Shown: positions 48,007 through 54,740 of the stretch, piece after piece
Position numbering within the stretch: the stretch's first letter is position 1
Layout of the letters: every line of letters starts with the position of its first letter
NCBI GenBank assembly: GCA_947623945.1
Contig: CANQHU010000006.1
Location: 1-54,740, forward strand
Length of the DNA: 54,740 nucleotides
Direction of reading: 5' to 3'
DNA from: an uncultured Clostridia bacterium
Lineage (GTDB): Bacteria; Bacillota; Clostridia; TANB77; CAG-508
Translations under genes and position numbers: made by a program
The notes under the pieces: model-generated
The model's input: the letters and a program-made list of their open reading frames with translations, nothing else
Told to the model about the DNA's origin: nothing
The model's database searches: none

Positions 48007-48711
48007 ATGTTAAATCATACAAGAAAGATAAAAGAAATATATGAAAATATACAAAAATCTTTATATTATATGATCCCAGAAAAATGGGATAGTCTTTATC
48101 TATATAGTTCTATTTTAGATGAAAAAGATCAAGAAGGAAAAACAGGAGAATTGTTTTTTTACTATATTCCAAGAGGAATTTTTAAGAAAAAACCAGTAAA
48201 TGTATATGAAATTCCATCTAAATTCAATATAGATGAAAATCAATATTTAAAATTGGTCCGATTGCTATACGAAAAAATAAAACAATTAAGAAAGGAATTT
48301 CAAAAAGCAGAAGAAAAAGAAATATGGACCAATTTAACTATGTCTATACATGATTTAAGATTTAAAGTAGAATATGATTACACTGACTTAAATCACAGTA
48401 TATTTAATAGTTATGAAAGACATGTTATCTGGCGATATGAAAATTTAGGAATTGGTGATGAACAAGTAAGTAAACAAGATAGAGAAATATTAAAAAGGTA
48501 TAGATTAGGACCAAAAGTATTATCAAGAAAAGAATATTATGATGCAGGCATATATATTAAAGATGTTGATAATATAGTTGCATATAGTACAGAAAATTAT
48601 AATGTAGAACAAGAGGGAGAAACAGCTGAAGAAAAATCAACAACAGCAAAACATAGAAATCAACTCTTGTTATCAAAAGAAGAAATTGAAAAAATGAAGT
48701 CAAAAAATTAG
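48007..48711 (+). CDS. DUF600/YezG-like protein
   Basis: A 234-residue protein whose first 110 residues match the DUF600 (YezG) family: KIKEIYENIQKSLYYMIPEK then WDSLYLYSS, and GELFFYYIPRG. Bacillus YezG is an immunity protein to a secreted toxin, but many relatives stand alone. The C-terminal half (VIWRYENLGIGDEQVSKQDR) may be a second domain. It starts 7 bases after gpmI with GGAA before the ATG, so it is in the same transcript. I see no toxin gene beside it. Confidence 0.65.
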   Translation: MLNHTRKIKEIYENIQKSLYYMIPEKWDSLYLYSSILDEKDQEGKTGELFFYYIPRGIFKKKPVNVYEIPSKFNIDENQYLKLVRLLYEKIKQLRKEFQKAEEKEIWTNLTMSIHDLRFKVEYDYTDLNHSIFNSYERHVIWRYENLGIGDEQVSKQDREILKRYRLGPKVLSRKEYYDAGIYIKDVDNIVAYSTENYNVEQEGETAEEKSTTAKHRNQLLLSKEEIEKMKSKN

Positions 48712-48718
48712 TTATCAT

Positions 48719-48742
48719 TTTTTAGGCAAATAGCCTAAAATT
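48719..48742 (+). terminator. hairpin after the DUF600-like gene
   Basis: TTTTAGGC and GCCTAAAA pair around AAATA, just after the stop. The T run lies before rather than after the stem, so termination is uncertain. Confidence 0.4.
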
Positions 48743-48781
48743 AATATACAACAAAATGAAGAAATGAAAGGAGCAATAAAA

Positions 48782-49475
48782 ATGATTTATTCAAAAGAAT
48801 TAGAAGGAATGTGCCAAGTTGCAAAAGGAGTGGACCATGGACCAGCTCCAATACCAGAAGAAGGAAAATGGGTAAAAGCCAAAGAAATTAAAGATATTTC
48901 AGGTTTAACACATGGAATTCGGATGGTGTGCACCACAACAAGGAGCATGTAAATTAACATTAAATGTAAAAGAAGGAGTTATACAAGAGGCATTAGTTGA
49001 AACAATTGGATGTTCAGGAATGACACACTCAGCTGCTATGGCTGGAGAAATTTTAACAGGAAAGACAATATTAGAAGCATTAAATACAGACTTAGTATGT
49101 GATGCTATTAATACTGCAATGAGAGAACTATTCCTACAAATTGTATATGGTAGAACACAAACAGCCTTTTCTGAAGGTGGACTTCCAGTAGGAGCAGGAC
49201 TTGAAGACTTAGGAAAAGGACATACAAGTCAAGTTGGAACAATTTATTCAAGTTCTTTAAAAGGACCAAGATACTTAAATTTAGCAGAAGGGTACATAGT
49301 AGAACTAGGATTAGATAAAGATGATCAAATTATTGGTTATAAATATGTACATCTTGGAAAAATGATGGACAATATCAAAAAAGGAATTGATCCAAAAGAA
49401 GCAATTGAAAAAGCATCTGGTACATATGGAAGATTTGATGAAGCAGTTAAAAAAATTGACCCAAGAGAAGAATAA
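48782..49475 (+). CDS. NifU-like iron-sulfur scaffold protein, with +1 frameshift at CGG
   Basis: A 230-residue protein related to NifU/IscU scaffolds, commonly paired with the GGGtGRT protein. Skipping C at 48920 gives LTHGIGWCAPQQGACKLTLN, placing two cysteines in one frame. VETIGCSGMTHSAAMAGEIL and LNTDLVCDAIN supply others. In frame 0 it would stop ten codons later. ATG 48782 follows AAAGGAGC. The pair with 49512 is found in many anaerobes, but the cluster or cofactor it serves is not firmly known. Confidence 0.87.
48920..48923 (+). other. +1 frameshift site CGGA in the NifU-like gene
   Basis: Codon ATT then C GGA; Gly47 of GIGWCAPQQGAC. Frame 0 ends at TAA 48950-48952. Confidence 0.92.
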
Positions 49476-49511
49476 ATGTAAAAATCATATAAAATTAAGG
49501 GAGGAATAAAA

Positions 49512-50516
49512 ATGGCAGTAACATTTGAAAGTTATGAAAGAAGAATAGACCAAATTAAACCAGTAATGGAAAAATACGGAATAAAAGATTTTGAAGATGC
49601 ATTAGAATTATGCAAAGAAAAAGGATTTAATCCATATGAAATTGTAAAAGGAGTACAACCAATTTGTTTTGAAAATGCAGCATGGGCATATGTTTTAGGA
49701 GCAGCAATTGCAATAAAAAAAGGATGTACTAAAGCAGCAGATGCAGCAAAAGCAATAGGAGAAGGATTACAAGCATTTTGTATTCCAGGTTCTGTTGCAG
49801 ATGATAGAAAAGTTGGATTAGGACATGGAAATTTAGGTTCTATGTTACTATCAGAAGACACAAAATGTTTTGCATTCTTAGCAGGACATGAATCTTTTGC
49901 AGCAGCAGAGGGAGCAATTGGAATTGCAAAATCAGCAAATAAAGTAAGAAAAGAACCATTAAGAGTTATTCTAAATGGACTTGGAAAAGATGCAGCACAA
50001 GTTATTTCAAGAATTAATGGATTTACTTATGTAAAAACAGATTTTGATTATTTTACAGGAAAAGTTAAAGTAGTTGAAGAAATAAAATATTCAGAAGGAG
50101 AAAGAAGTAAAGTAAGATGTTATGGAGCAAATGATGTTAGAGAAGGAGTTGCAATAATGTGGCTAGAAGATGTTGATGTTTCTATTACAGGAAATTCAAC
50201 AAACCCAACAAGATTCCAACATCCAGTTGCAGGTACATATAAAAAAGAAAGAATAGAAGCAAATAAAAAATATTTCTCAGTTGCAAGTGGTGGAGGAACA
50301 GGAAGAACACTACATCCAGACAATATGGCAGCAGGACCTGCATCTTATGGTATGACAGATACAATGGGAAGAATGCACTCAGATGCACAATTTGCTGGAA
50401 GTTCATCAGTACCAGCACATGTAGAAATGATGGGACTAATCGGAATGGGTAACAATCCAATGGTTGGAGCAACAGTAGCCGTTGCAGTAGCCGTCGAAGA
50501 GGCTATGAACTCTTAG
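49512..50516 (+). CDS. GGGtGRT family protein
   Basis: A 334-residue protein named after its motif SGGGTGRT (about residue 258-265). Other typical parts are YGIKDFEDALELCKEKGFNP, GVQPICFENAAWAYVLGAAI, GLGHGNLGSMLLSEDTKCF, LNGLGKDAAQVISRINGF and the C-terminal HVEMMGLIGMGNNPMVGA. The function is unknown. It follows the NifU-like gene by 36 bases with AGGGAGG before its ATG. A short direct repeat spans its stop codon. No in-frame CGG is present. Confidence 0.88.
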   Translation: MAVTFESYERRIDQIKPVMEKYGIKDFEDALELCKEKGFNPYEIVKGVQPICFENAAWAYVLGAAIAIKKGCTKAADAAKAIGEGLQAFCIPGSVADDRKVGLGHGNLGSMLLSEDTKCFAFLAGHESFAAAEGAIGIAKSANKVRKEPLRVILNGLGKDAAQVISRINGFTYVKTDFDYFTGKVKVVEEIKYSEGERSKVRCYGANDVREGVAIMWLEDVDVSITGNSTNPTRFQHPVAGTYKKERIEANKKYFSVASGGGTGRTLHPDNMAAGPASYGMTDTMGRMHSDAQFAGSSSVPAHVEMMGLIGMGNNPMVGATVAVAVAVEEAMNS

Positions 50517-50542
50517 AAAAACTGGCTATGAACTCTTAGAAA
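50501..50542 (+). repeat. direct duplication across the GGGtGRT stop codon
   Basis: GGCTATGAACTCTTAGAAA occurs at 50501-50519 and again at 50524-50542, so the last codons and stop are duplicated in tandem. Confidence 0.8.
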
Positions 50543-50551
50543 GCACATAAC

Positions 50552-50581
50552 AAAGAGGATAGTAAAAATACTATCCTCTTT
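50552..50581. terminator. bidirectional terminator
   Basis: AAAGAGGATAGTA (50552-50564) pairs with TACTATCCTCTTT (50569-50581). It serves the converging GGGtGRT and SPFH genes. Confidence 0.85.
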
Positions 50582-50593
50582 ATGTATAAAATT

Positions 50594-51532
50594 TTATTCT
50601 TTACTTTCAGACTTATTTGAATTTTTTGAAGATTTAGATTTATCAGTTAAAACTTCTTTCATAGCGCCTAATGAACTCAAAGCACCAGTTGCTTCAAAAG
50701 GAATAAATACTTTATTTGCATCACCTTTAGCAACTTCTTGCAAAGCCTCCAAAGATTTTAATTGAACCAACTTATCGTTAGGATCAGCTTTTTTCATAGC
50801 ATCATAAACCATTTGAATTTCTTTAGCTTTTGCTTCAGCAACTTCTTTAATAGCTTGTGCTTCACCGACAGCTCTTCTGATTTTTGCTTCTTTATCTGCT
50901 TCAGCATCTAAAATAGCGGCTTGTTTTCTACCTTCTGCAATAGTAATAGCAGATTGTCTTTGTGCTTCTGACTCTAAAATTAAAGCCCTTTTATTTCTTT
51001 CAGCATTCATTTCTTTTTCCATTGCATCTCTAATATCAGCAGGTGGAGTAATATCCTTTATTTCAACACGATCAATTTTGCATCCCCACTTATCAGTTGC
51101 TTCATCAAGAACAACTCTTAATTGATTATTAATACCATCTCTTGAACTGAATGTTTCATCTAAGTCCATTTTACCAATAATATCACGAATTGTAGTAATT
51201 GCAAGATATTCAATACCTTTCTTCAAACTTTGAATTTCGTATACTGCTTTTGCAGGATCTGTAATTTGGTAAAATACAACTGTATCTATTGTAATTGTAA
51301 CATTATCTTTTGTAATAACTCCTTGAGGTGGAACATCCATAGTTTGTTGTTTTAAACTTACAACACTTCTAACATGATCAAAGAAAGGGATAATAATTGT
51401 AAGACCAGCATCAGCTACCTTATAAAATTTACCTAATCTTTCAATGATGTATACCTCAGATTGTTTAACGATTTTAATAGACATAACTGCTATTATTAAA
51501 ATAATAACAAGTAAAACTAATAAAAACCACAT
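50594..51532 (-). CDS. SPFH/Band 7 membrane protein (stomatin/QmcA-like)
   Basis: A 312-residue protein with an N-terminal membrane helix (FLLVLLVIILIIAVMSIKIV), then the Band 7 domain with SEVYIIERLGKFYKV, DVPPQGVITKDNV, MDLDETFSSRD and WGCKIDRVEIKDITPPADIR, followed by a long alanine- and glutamate-rich helix (about 180-260). Such proteins form ring-like membrane platforms and often act with NfeD proteins, one of which lies directly upstream. ATG 51532 follows AGGAGG. No in-frame CGG is present. Confidence 0.93.
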   Translation of the reverse strand: MWFLLVLLVIILIIAVMSIKIVKQSEVYIIERLGKFYKVADAGLTIIIPFFDHVRSVVSLKQQTMDVPPQGVITKDNVTITIDTVVFYQITDPAKAVYEIQSLKKGIEYLAITTIRDIIGKMDLDETFSSRDGINNQLRVVLDEATDKWGCKIDRVEIKDITPPADIRDAMEKEMNAERNKRALILESEAQRQSAITIAEGRKQAAILDAEADKEAKIRRAVGEAQAIKEVAEAKAKEIQMVYDAMKKADPNDKLVQLKSLEALQEVAKGDANKVFIPFEATGALSSLGAMKEVLTDKSKSSKNSNKSESKE

Positions 51533-51575
51533 AAAAATTTCCTCCTTTAATATTTATATAAATATAAATTAAAAA

Positions 51576-52007
51576 CTATTTTTCAATTGGTGAAACAATT
51601 AATTTAACACCTTTTATTTCATCAATTTTTACTTCAGTACCTTTTGCGATATTTGTTTGATTAATTCCAATTGCAGACCAAACTTCGCCATCTACTTTTA
51701 TTTGACCAGTACCATTAATTGAATCAATATCTTGAATAACAATTCCAGTTTTTCCAACAGTTGAATATACATTAGTTGAAATAGAATTTTTATTTTGCAC
51801 AAACTTTTCAACAAAAGGCTTTGTAGCCAAAATTAAAAGGCCAGAAGATATGACAAATACTGCAGTTTGAATAATAATGTTATCTATAAAAATACTTGTA
51901 ACCATTGCAAGTAAAGCTCCAAGTGCAAACCAAAAAACTAAAAATCCAGCAGTCATAATTTCTATTATGAAACAAAAACCTGCGATGATTAACCAAATTT
52001 GCCACAT
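51576..52007 (-). CDS. NfeD-family membrane protein
   Basis: A 143-residue NfeD-like protein. Membrane helices lie at about residues 4-24, 29-46 and 50-66, followed by an OB-fold domain with TVGKTGIVIQDIDSINGTGQ, IKVDGEVWSAI and VEIDEIKGVKLIV-like TEVKIDEIKGVKLIV. I chose ATG 52007, 9 bases after GAGGAGG. It precedes the SPFH gene in one transcript, the usual pairing. Confidence 0.9.
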   Translation of the reverse strand: MWQIWLIIAGFCFIIEIMTAGFLVFWFALGALLAMVTSIFIDNIIIQTAVFVISSGLLILATKPFVEKFVQNKNSISTNVYSTVGKTGIVIQDIDSINGTGQIKVDGEVWSAIGINQTNIAKGTEVKIDEIKGVKLIVSPIEK

Positions 52008-52149
52008 AATAAAGAACCTCCTCAATTTACAACTATTACTATTATAACATATATTTGGAAAAAAAGGAAGAGTTTTATGTAAAATTCATAAATATTGAAT
52101 AAAAATCAAAAATATGCACATAACAATAAAGAAAGAGAGTGTGTATTTT

Positions 52150-52333
52150 ATGGATTCAAAAAGAAAAGAAAAAGAAATGCGGAGTAGAACAAGGCGTTTT
52201 AGAAGTAGGAGAGGATAGCACAAAGTATGGAGAATTCATTTCTTCTTATTTTGCTTGGGTAACATTACCAGAACAAAAAGAAAAAGTAGAAGAATTGCAG
52301 AATATGACAAAAAAGGATAAAAAACAAAAATAA
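52150..52333 (+). CDS. small soluble protein of unknown function, with +1 frameshift at CGG
   Basis: ATG 52150 follows GAAAGAGAG. The reading MDSKRKEKEM is followed by CGG at 52180; skipping the C gives GVEQGVLEVGEDSTKYGEFI then SSYFAWVTLPEQKEKVEEL, 60 residues in all. In frame 0 it would stop twelve codons later. An alternative start GTG 52139 reads the second part without a shift, but lies too close to the ribosome binding site. The family is unknown to me. It stands alone ahead of ctsR. Confidence 0.6.
52180..52183 (+). other. probable +1 frameshift site CGGA in the small gene before ctsR
   Basis: Codon ATG then C GGA; Gly11. Less certain than the others because an alternative GTG start would avoid the shift. 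Confidence 0.65.
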
Positions 52334-52385
52334 AAAGAGAAAAAGAGAGAAAATAATAAAAAAGCAAGTAAAAAATCAAACAAAA

Positions 52386-52402
52386 GGTCAAAGAAAGTCA
52401 AA
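52386..52402 (+). promoter_or_regulatory. CtsR operator, distal
   Basis: GGTCAAAGAAAGTCAAA matches the direct-heptad CtsR box (two TCAAA half-sites). It lies just upstream of the ctsR -35. Confidence 0.9.
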
Positions 52403-52410
52403 AAATATCC

Positions 52411-52438
52411 TTGAAAAAAATTTAATAAAGAATATAAT
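52411..52438 (+). promoter_or_regulatory. promoter of the ctsR operon
   Basis: TTGAAA (52411-52416), 16 bases, TATAAT (52433-52438), flanked by two CtsR boxes. Confidence 0.8.
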
Positions 52439-52447
52439 ATATTTATA

Positions 52448-52464
52448 AGTCAAAGAAAGTCAAA
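52448..52464 (+). promoter_or_regulatory. CtsR operator, proximal
   Basis: AGTCAAAGAAAGTCAAA, followed by a further half-site GTCAA. It covers the expected transcription start. Confidence 0.9.
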
Positions 52465-52497
52465 GTCAATAAACTGAAATATAAGGAGAGTGATGAA

Positions 52498-52941
52498 ATG
52501 AGAATATCAGATATCATAGAAGAATTTATCAAAGAATTATTTGAAGAAGAGGACAGCATTGAAATACAAAGAAATGAACTTGCAGAGCAATTTAACTGTG
52601 TACCATCTCAAATTAATTACGTAATAGCAACTAGGTTCAAGCCATCACAAGGCTATTATGTAGAAAGTAGAAGAGGTGGAGGAGGCCATATTACAATAAA
52701 AAAAGTAAATAACACAAAAGCGGACTATATTTTGCACATTATTAATAATATTGGCCAAGAAATAACTTCAAATGAAGTTGATATACTAATTAGTGATTTT
52801 TTAACATATGATATTTTAAGTGCAAAAGAAGCAAAATTATTGAAAGTCGCAACAAGTGATAATGTATTACAACTAGATAAAGATAATAAAGATAAAGTAA
52901 GAGCGAGAATTTTTAAAAATATGCTATTAAATTTAAATTAA
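52498..52941 (+). CDS. ctsR: class III stress repressor CtsR
   Basis: A 147-residue CtsR. The N-terminal SDIIEEFIKELFEEEDSIEI is followed by the winged helix (RNELAEQFNCVPSQINYVIA) and the conserved wing with ESRRGGGGHITI. CtsR represses clp genes and its own operon by binding the two boxes found directly upstream, so this operon is self-regulated and heat-inducible. ATG 52498 follows AAGGAGAG. mcsA and mcsB follow, after a pair of hairpin repeats. Confidence 0.96.
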   Translation: MRISDIIEEFIKELFEEEDSIEIQRNELAEQFNCVPSQINYVIATRFKPSQGYYVESRRGGGGHITIKKVNNTKADYILHIINNIGQEITSNEVDILISDFLTYDILSAKEAKLLKVATSDNVLQLDKDNKDKVRARIFKNMLLNLN

Positions 52942-52947
52942 TTGAAA

Positions 52948-53060
52948 GGTGTTTTTTGGGACGGGGCAAAAAAACACCAAATGTAGAAAAAATATAGTTT
53001 TAAATTAAAATTAAATTAAATAATAAAAAGGTGTTTTTTTACCCCGTCCCAAAAAACACC
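52948..53060. repeat. inverted pair of 31-bp hairpin repeats between ctsR and mcsA
   Basis: Unit A (52948-52978) and its inverse (53030-53060) carry GGTGTTTTTT arms and the loop GGGACGGGG. They are about 51 bases apart, like the pair at 34238-34345. The second unit has one change (ACCCC for GCCCC). Confidence 0.85.
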
Positions 53061-53076
53061 AAAGGAGGAATTTAAT

Positions 53077-53631
53077 ATGTTGTGTGATAATTGTGGAAAA
53101 AGAGAAGCAAACGTAAAATATTCAGAAAATATAAATGGAAGGAAAAAAGAATTAAATTTATGTGAAGAGTGCAGTCAAAAATTAGGAATAACAAATATGG
53201 ACTTTAGTATGCCAATAGACTTTTCTAGTTTTTTTGGAGAACTTATGGAAGACTTTGCAACCCCAGAGTTTATGCCTTTATTAGATGAAATAAAAACATT
53301 AAAATGTGATCAATGTGGATATACTTTTGATGATATAGTAAATACTGGAAGATTAGGATGTGGAAATTGTTATGAAGTATTTGAAGAAAGACTAGATCCA
53401 ATTATAAAAAGAATACAAGGAGCAAATCGACATGTTGGAAGAATTGGAAAAATTGTTGACAATAAAATTGAACAAAAAGAAGAAGACAAAGAAAAAACAA
53501 CATCTCCAAAAGAAGCAAAAAAAGAAAATAAATTAGAAAAATTGCAAGAAGATTTAAAACAAGCAATAAAAGAAGAAAGATATGAAGATGCAGCAAAATT
53601 AAGAGATGAAATAAAGAAAATGGAGGGATAA
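53077..53631 (+). CDS. mcsA: McsA, activator of the McsB arginine kinase
   Basis: A 184-residue McsA with two pairs of zinc-binding cysteines: CDNCGKREANV ... CEECSQKLG at residues 3-36 and CDQCGYTF ... CGNCYEVF at about 76-107. The C-terminal UVR motif (LKQAIKEERYEDAAKLRDEI) is typical. It activates McsB. ATG 53077 follows AAAGGAGG. mcsB starts 3 bases after its stop. No in-frame CGG is present. Confidence 0.95.
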   Translation: MLCDNCGKREANVKYSENINGRKKELNLCEECSQKLGITNMDFSMPIDFSSFFGELMEDFATPEFMPLLDEIKTLKCDQCGYTFDDIVNTGRLGCGNCYEVFEERLDPIIKRIQGANRHVGRIGKIVDNKIEQKEEDKEKTTSPKEAKKENKLEKLQEDLKQAIKEERYEDAAKLRDEIKKMEG

Positions 53632-53634
53632 AAT

Positions 53635-54645
53635 ATGAATTGGTATTTACAATCAAGTGAAAATTCAGATGTTGTACGAAGTACAAGAATAAGATTTTCT
53701 AGAAATATAAATGGATTCCCTTTTGAATTAAAAAAAGAGGAAACCAAAAAATTAGAAAACAAAATAAAAGACTCACTTTATGAAATAGGATATAATTTAA
53801 AATTTTTCAAATTAGCAGATATGGATGAAATTACAAAAATGAGCTTAGTAGAAAAAAATTTAATAAGTCCAGATTTTGTTCTAAACAAAAATGAAACAGG
53901 AAGTATATTAATAAATGATGAAGAAAATATTTGCATTATGATTGGAAACGTTGATCATTTAGAAATACAAGTATTTAATTGTGGATTAGATTTAGAAAAT
54001 ACCTTAAACTTAGCAATTGAAATAGATGAAAAAATAGGTAAAAGCTTAGGATATGCAATGAATAAAAAATATGGATATCTAACATCTTATCCAAATAATG
54101 CAGGAACAGCTCTTAGAGCATCAGTAATGGTACACATGCCAGCACTTTCTAGGACAAAAAATACAAGAAAAGTATTAGATGCAATCAATTCATTTGGTAT
54201 AAACATCAGAGGAGTATATGGTGAAAATACAGAAAGCACAGGAGATATGTATCAAATATCAAATAAACAAACACTTGGAATATCAGAAAAAGAAATTATT
54301 GAAAATTTAAAAGTAATTGTTGAAAAAATAATTAAACAAGAAAGAGAAGCAAGAAAATTACTTGCAAAAGACGATGTCAGTTTTGAAGATTTAATTTATA
54401 GAAGTTATGGTATTTTAAGCTATTGCAAAAAGATTTCACAAGAAGAAACAAGAAACTTACTTTCTAATATCAAACTAGGAACTGACTTAGGAATTTTAAA
54501 AGAACTAACAGATTTAAAAGTTCAAAAATTATATCTTTATACTAAACCTGCAAATTTACAAAAGTTTTTAGGAACTCAATATGAACCAATCGAACGTGAT
54601 ATAAAACGAGCAGAAGTTATTCATCAAATTATGAATGAAAAATAA
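53635..54645 (+). CDS. mcsB: protein arginine kinase McsB
   Basis: A 336-residue McsB, which phosphorylates arginines to mark proteins for ClpCP. It has the phosphagen-kinase fold: DVVRSTRIRFSRNINGFPF at the start, NEEDHLEIQ-like VDHLEIQVFN, GYLTSYPNNAGTALRASVMV and RGVYGENTESTGDMYQISN. It is co-translated with mcsA. A clpC gene is expected next but is not visible in the remaining 95 bases. Confidence 0.96.
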   Translation: MNWYLQSSENSDVVRSTRIRFSRNINGFPFELKKEETKKLENKIKDSLYEIGYNLKFFKLADMDEITKMSLVEKNLISPDFVLNKNETGSILINDEENICIMIGNVDHLEIQVFNCGLDLENTLNLAIEIDEKIGKSLGYAMNKKYGYLTSYPNNAGTALRASVMVHMPALSRTKNTRKVLDAINSFGINIRGVYGENTESTGDMYQISNKQTLGISEKEIIENLKVIVEKIIKQEREARKLLAKDDVSFEDLIYRSYGILSYCKKISQEETRNLLSNIKLGTDLGILKELTDLKVQKLYLYTKPANLQKFLGTQYEPIERDIKRAEVIHQIMNEK

Positions 54646-54669
54646 AAAATCGAAAGGAGAGATTTTAGT

Positions 54670-54720
54670 GTGAAAAATAAAAAGTTAAAAAAGAGCATGA
54701 TTAATAACAGTAGCCAATAA
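54670..54720 (+). CDS. possible 16-residue ORF after mcsB
   Basis: GTG 54670 follows AAGGAGAG and reads 16 codons to TAA. It could be a leader peptide or chance. The usual neighbour clpC does not begin here in any frame I can recognise, and the window ends. Confidence 0.25.
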   Translation: MKNKKLKKSMINNSSQ

Positions 54721-54740
54721 AATTAAAAAAACAAACTACT

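Noticed and set aside
52139..52333. GTG start at 52139 giving the small protein without a shift
   Set aside because: It lies directly on the ribosome binding site with no spacing, while ATG 52150 is well placed. I keep it as a lower-confidence alternative.

Overview
The window is very AT-rich chromosomal DNA from a low-GC Gram-positive bacterium. SepF, DivIVA, the CtsR/McsA/McsB stress operon, AAGGAGG-type ribosome binding sites and pilin-like GVTLIALVVT signals all point to Bacillota, most likely an uncultured clostridial lineage. I cannot name a species.

Main observation: many housekeeping genes are interrupted by a single in-frame CGG codon, and reading resumes correctly if the C is skipped and the next codon is GGA or GGT (glycine). 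I count 17 such sites in 13 genes: an inositol-phosphatase-like gene, a HipA-like kinase, an HD hydrolase, a membrane protein, miaA, rsmD, ftsK (two), a beta-CASP RNase (three), carB (two), a pseudopilin, tpiA, a NifU-like gene and a small gene. The sites always lie on a codon boundary, and several fall on glycines conserved in the family. About 40 other genes read straight through and contain no in-frame CGG, with one exception in a foreign-looking gene (8266-8571). The simplest reading is that this lineage decodes CGGN as a four-base glycine codon, or shifts +1 at an unreadable CGG. It does not look like 13 pseudogenes.

Layout. 1-5061 is a leftward operon driven by a strong promoter at 5033-5061: a zinc-ribbon protein, a HipA-like kinase with a small partner, an unknown protein, a GNAT acetyltransferase, an HD hydrolase, an inositol-phosphatase-like enzyme and CutA. 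5203-9200 is accessory DNA: a broken transposase and a second transposase remnant, a complete type I toxin-antitoxin locus, the 3' end of a tRNA-Leu (probable attachment-site scar), a decayed HTH gene and two foreign-looking small genes. 9289-10519 holds shortened, inverted copies of the phosphatase and cutA genes around a YgjV-like membrane gene.

10581-20253 is envelope related: a DUF2130 protein, a TIGR04086 membrane protein, three camelysin/TasA-like secreted proteins, an HD hydrolase, a reduced SecD-SecF pair and a large vWA/Cna-B surface protein ending in an IPPTG sorting signal. 20456-34238 is core: mutL, a membrane gene, miaA, an HlyD-like adaptor, sepF, divIVA, rsmD, ftsK/spoIIIE and a beta-CASP metallo-RNase. 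34357-38131 holds a GH15 glucosidase, a pRiA4b ORF-3 protein and a REP-associated transposase flanked by its REP repeats.

38199-50516 is metabolism: gapA, carAB, a pseudopilin, pgk-tpiA-gpmI, a DUF600/YezG protein, and a NifU-like scaffold with its GGGtGRT partner. 50594-54645 holds SPFH and NfeD membrane-quality proteins, then ctsR-mcsA-mcsB with two CtsR operators. A 31-bp hairpin repeat with loop GGGACGGGGC recurs at three loci just after genes, twice as inverted pairs.
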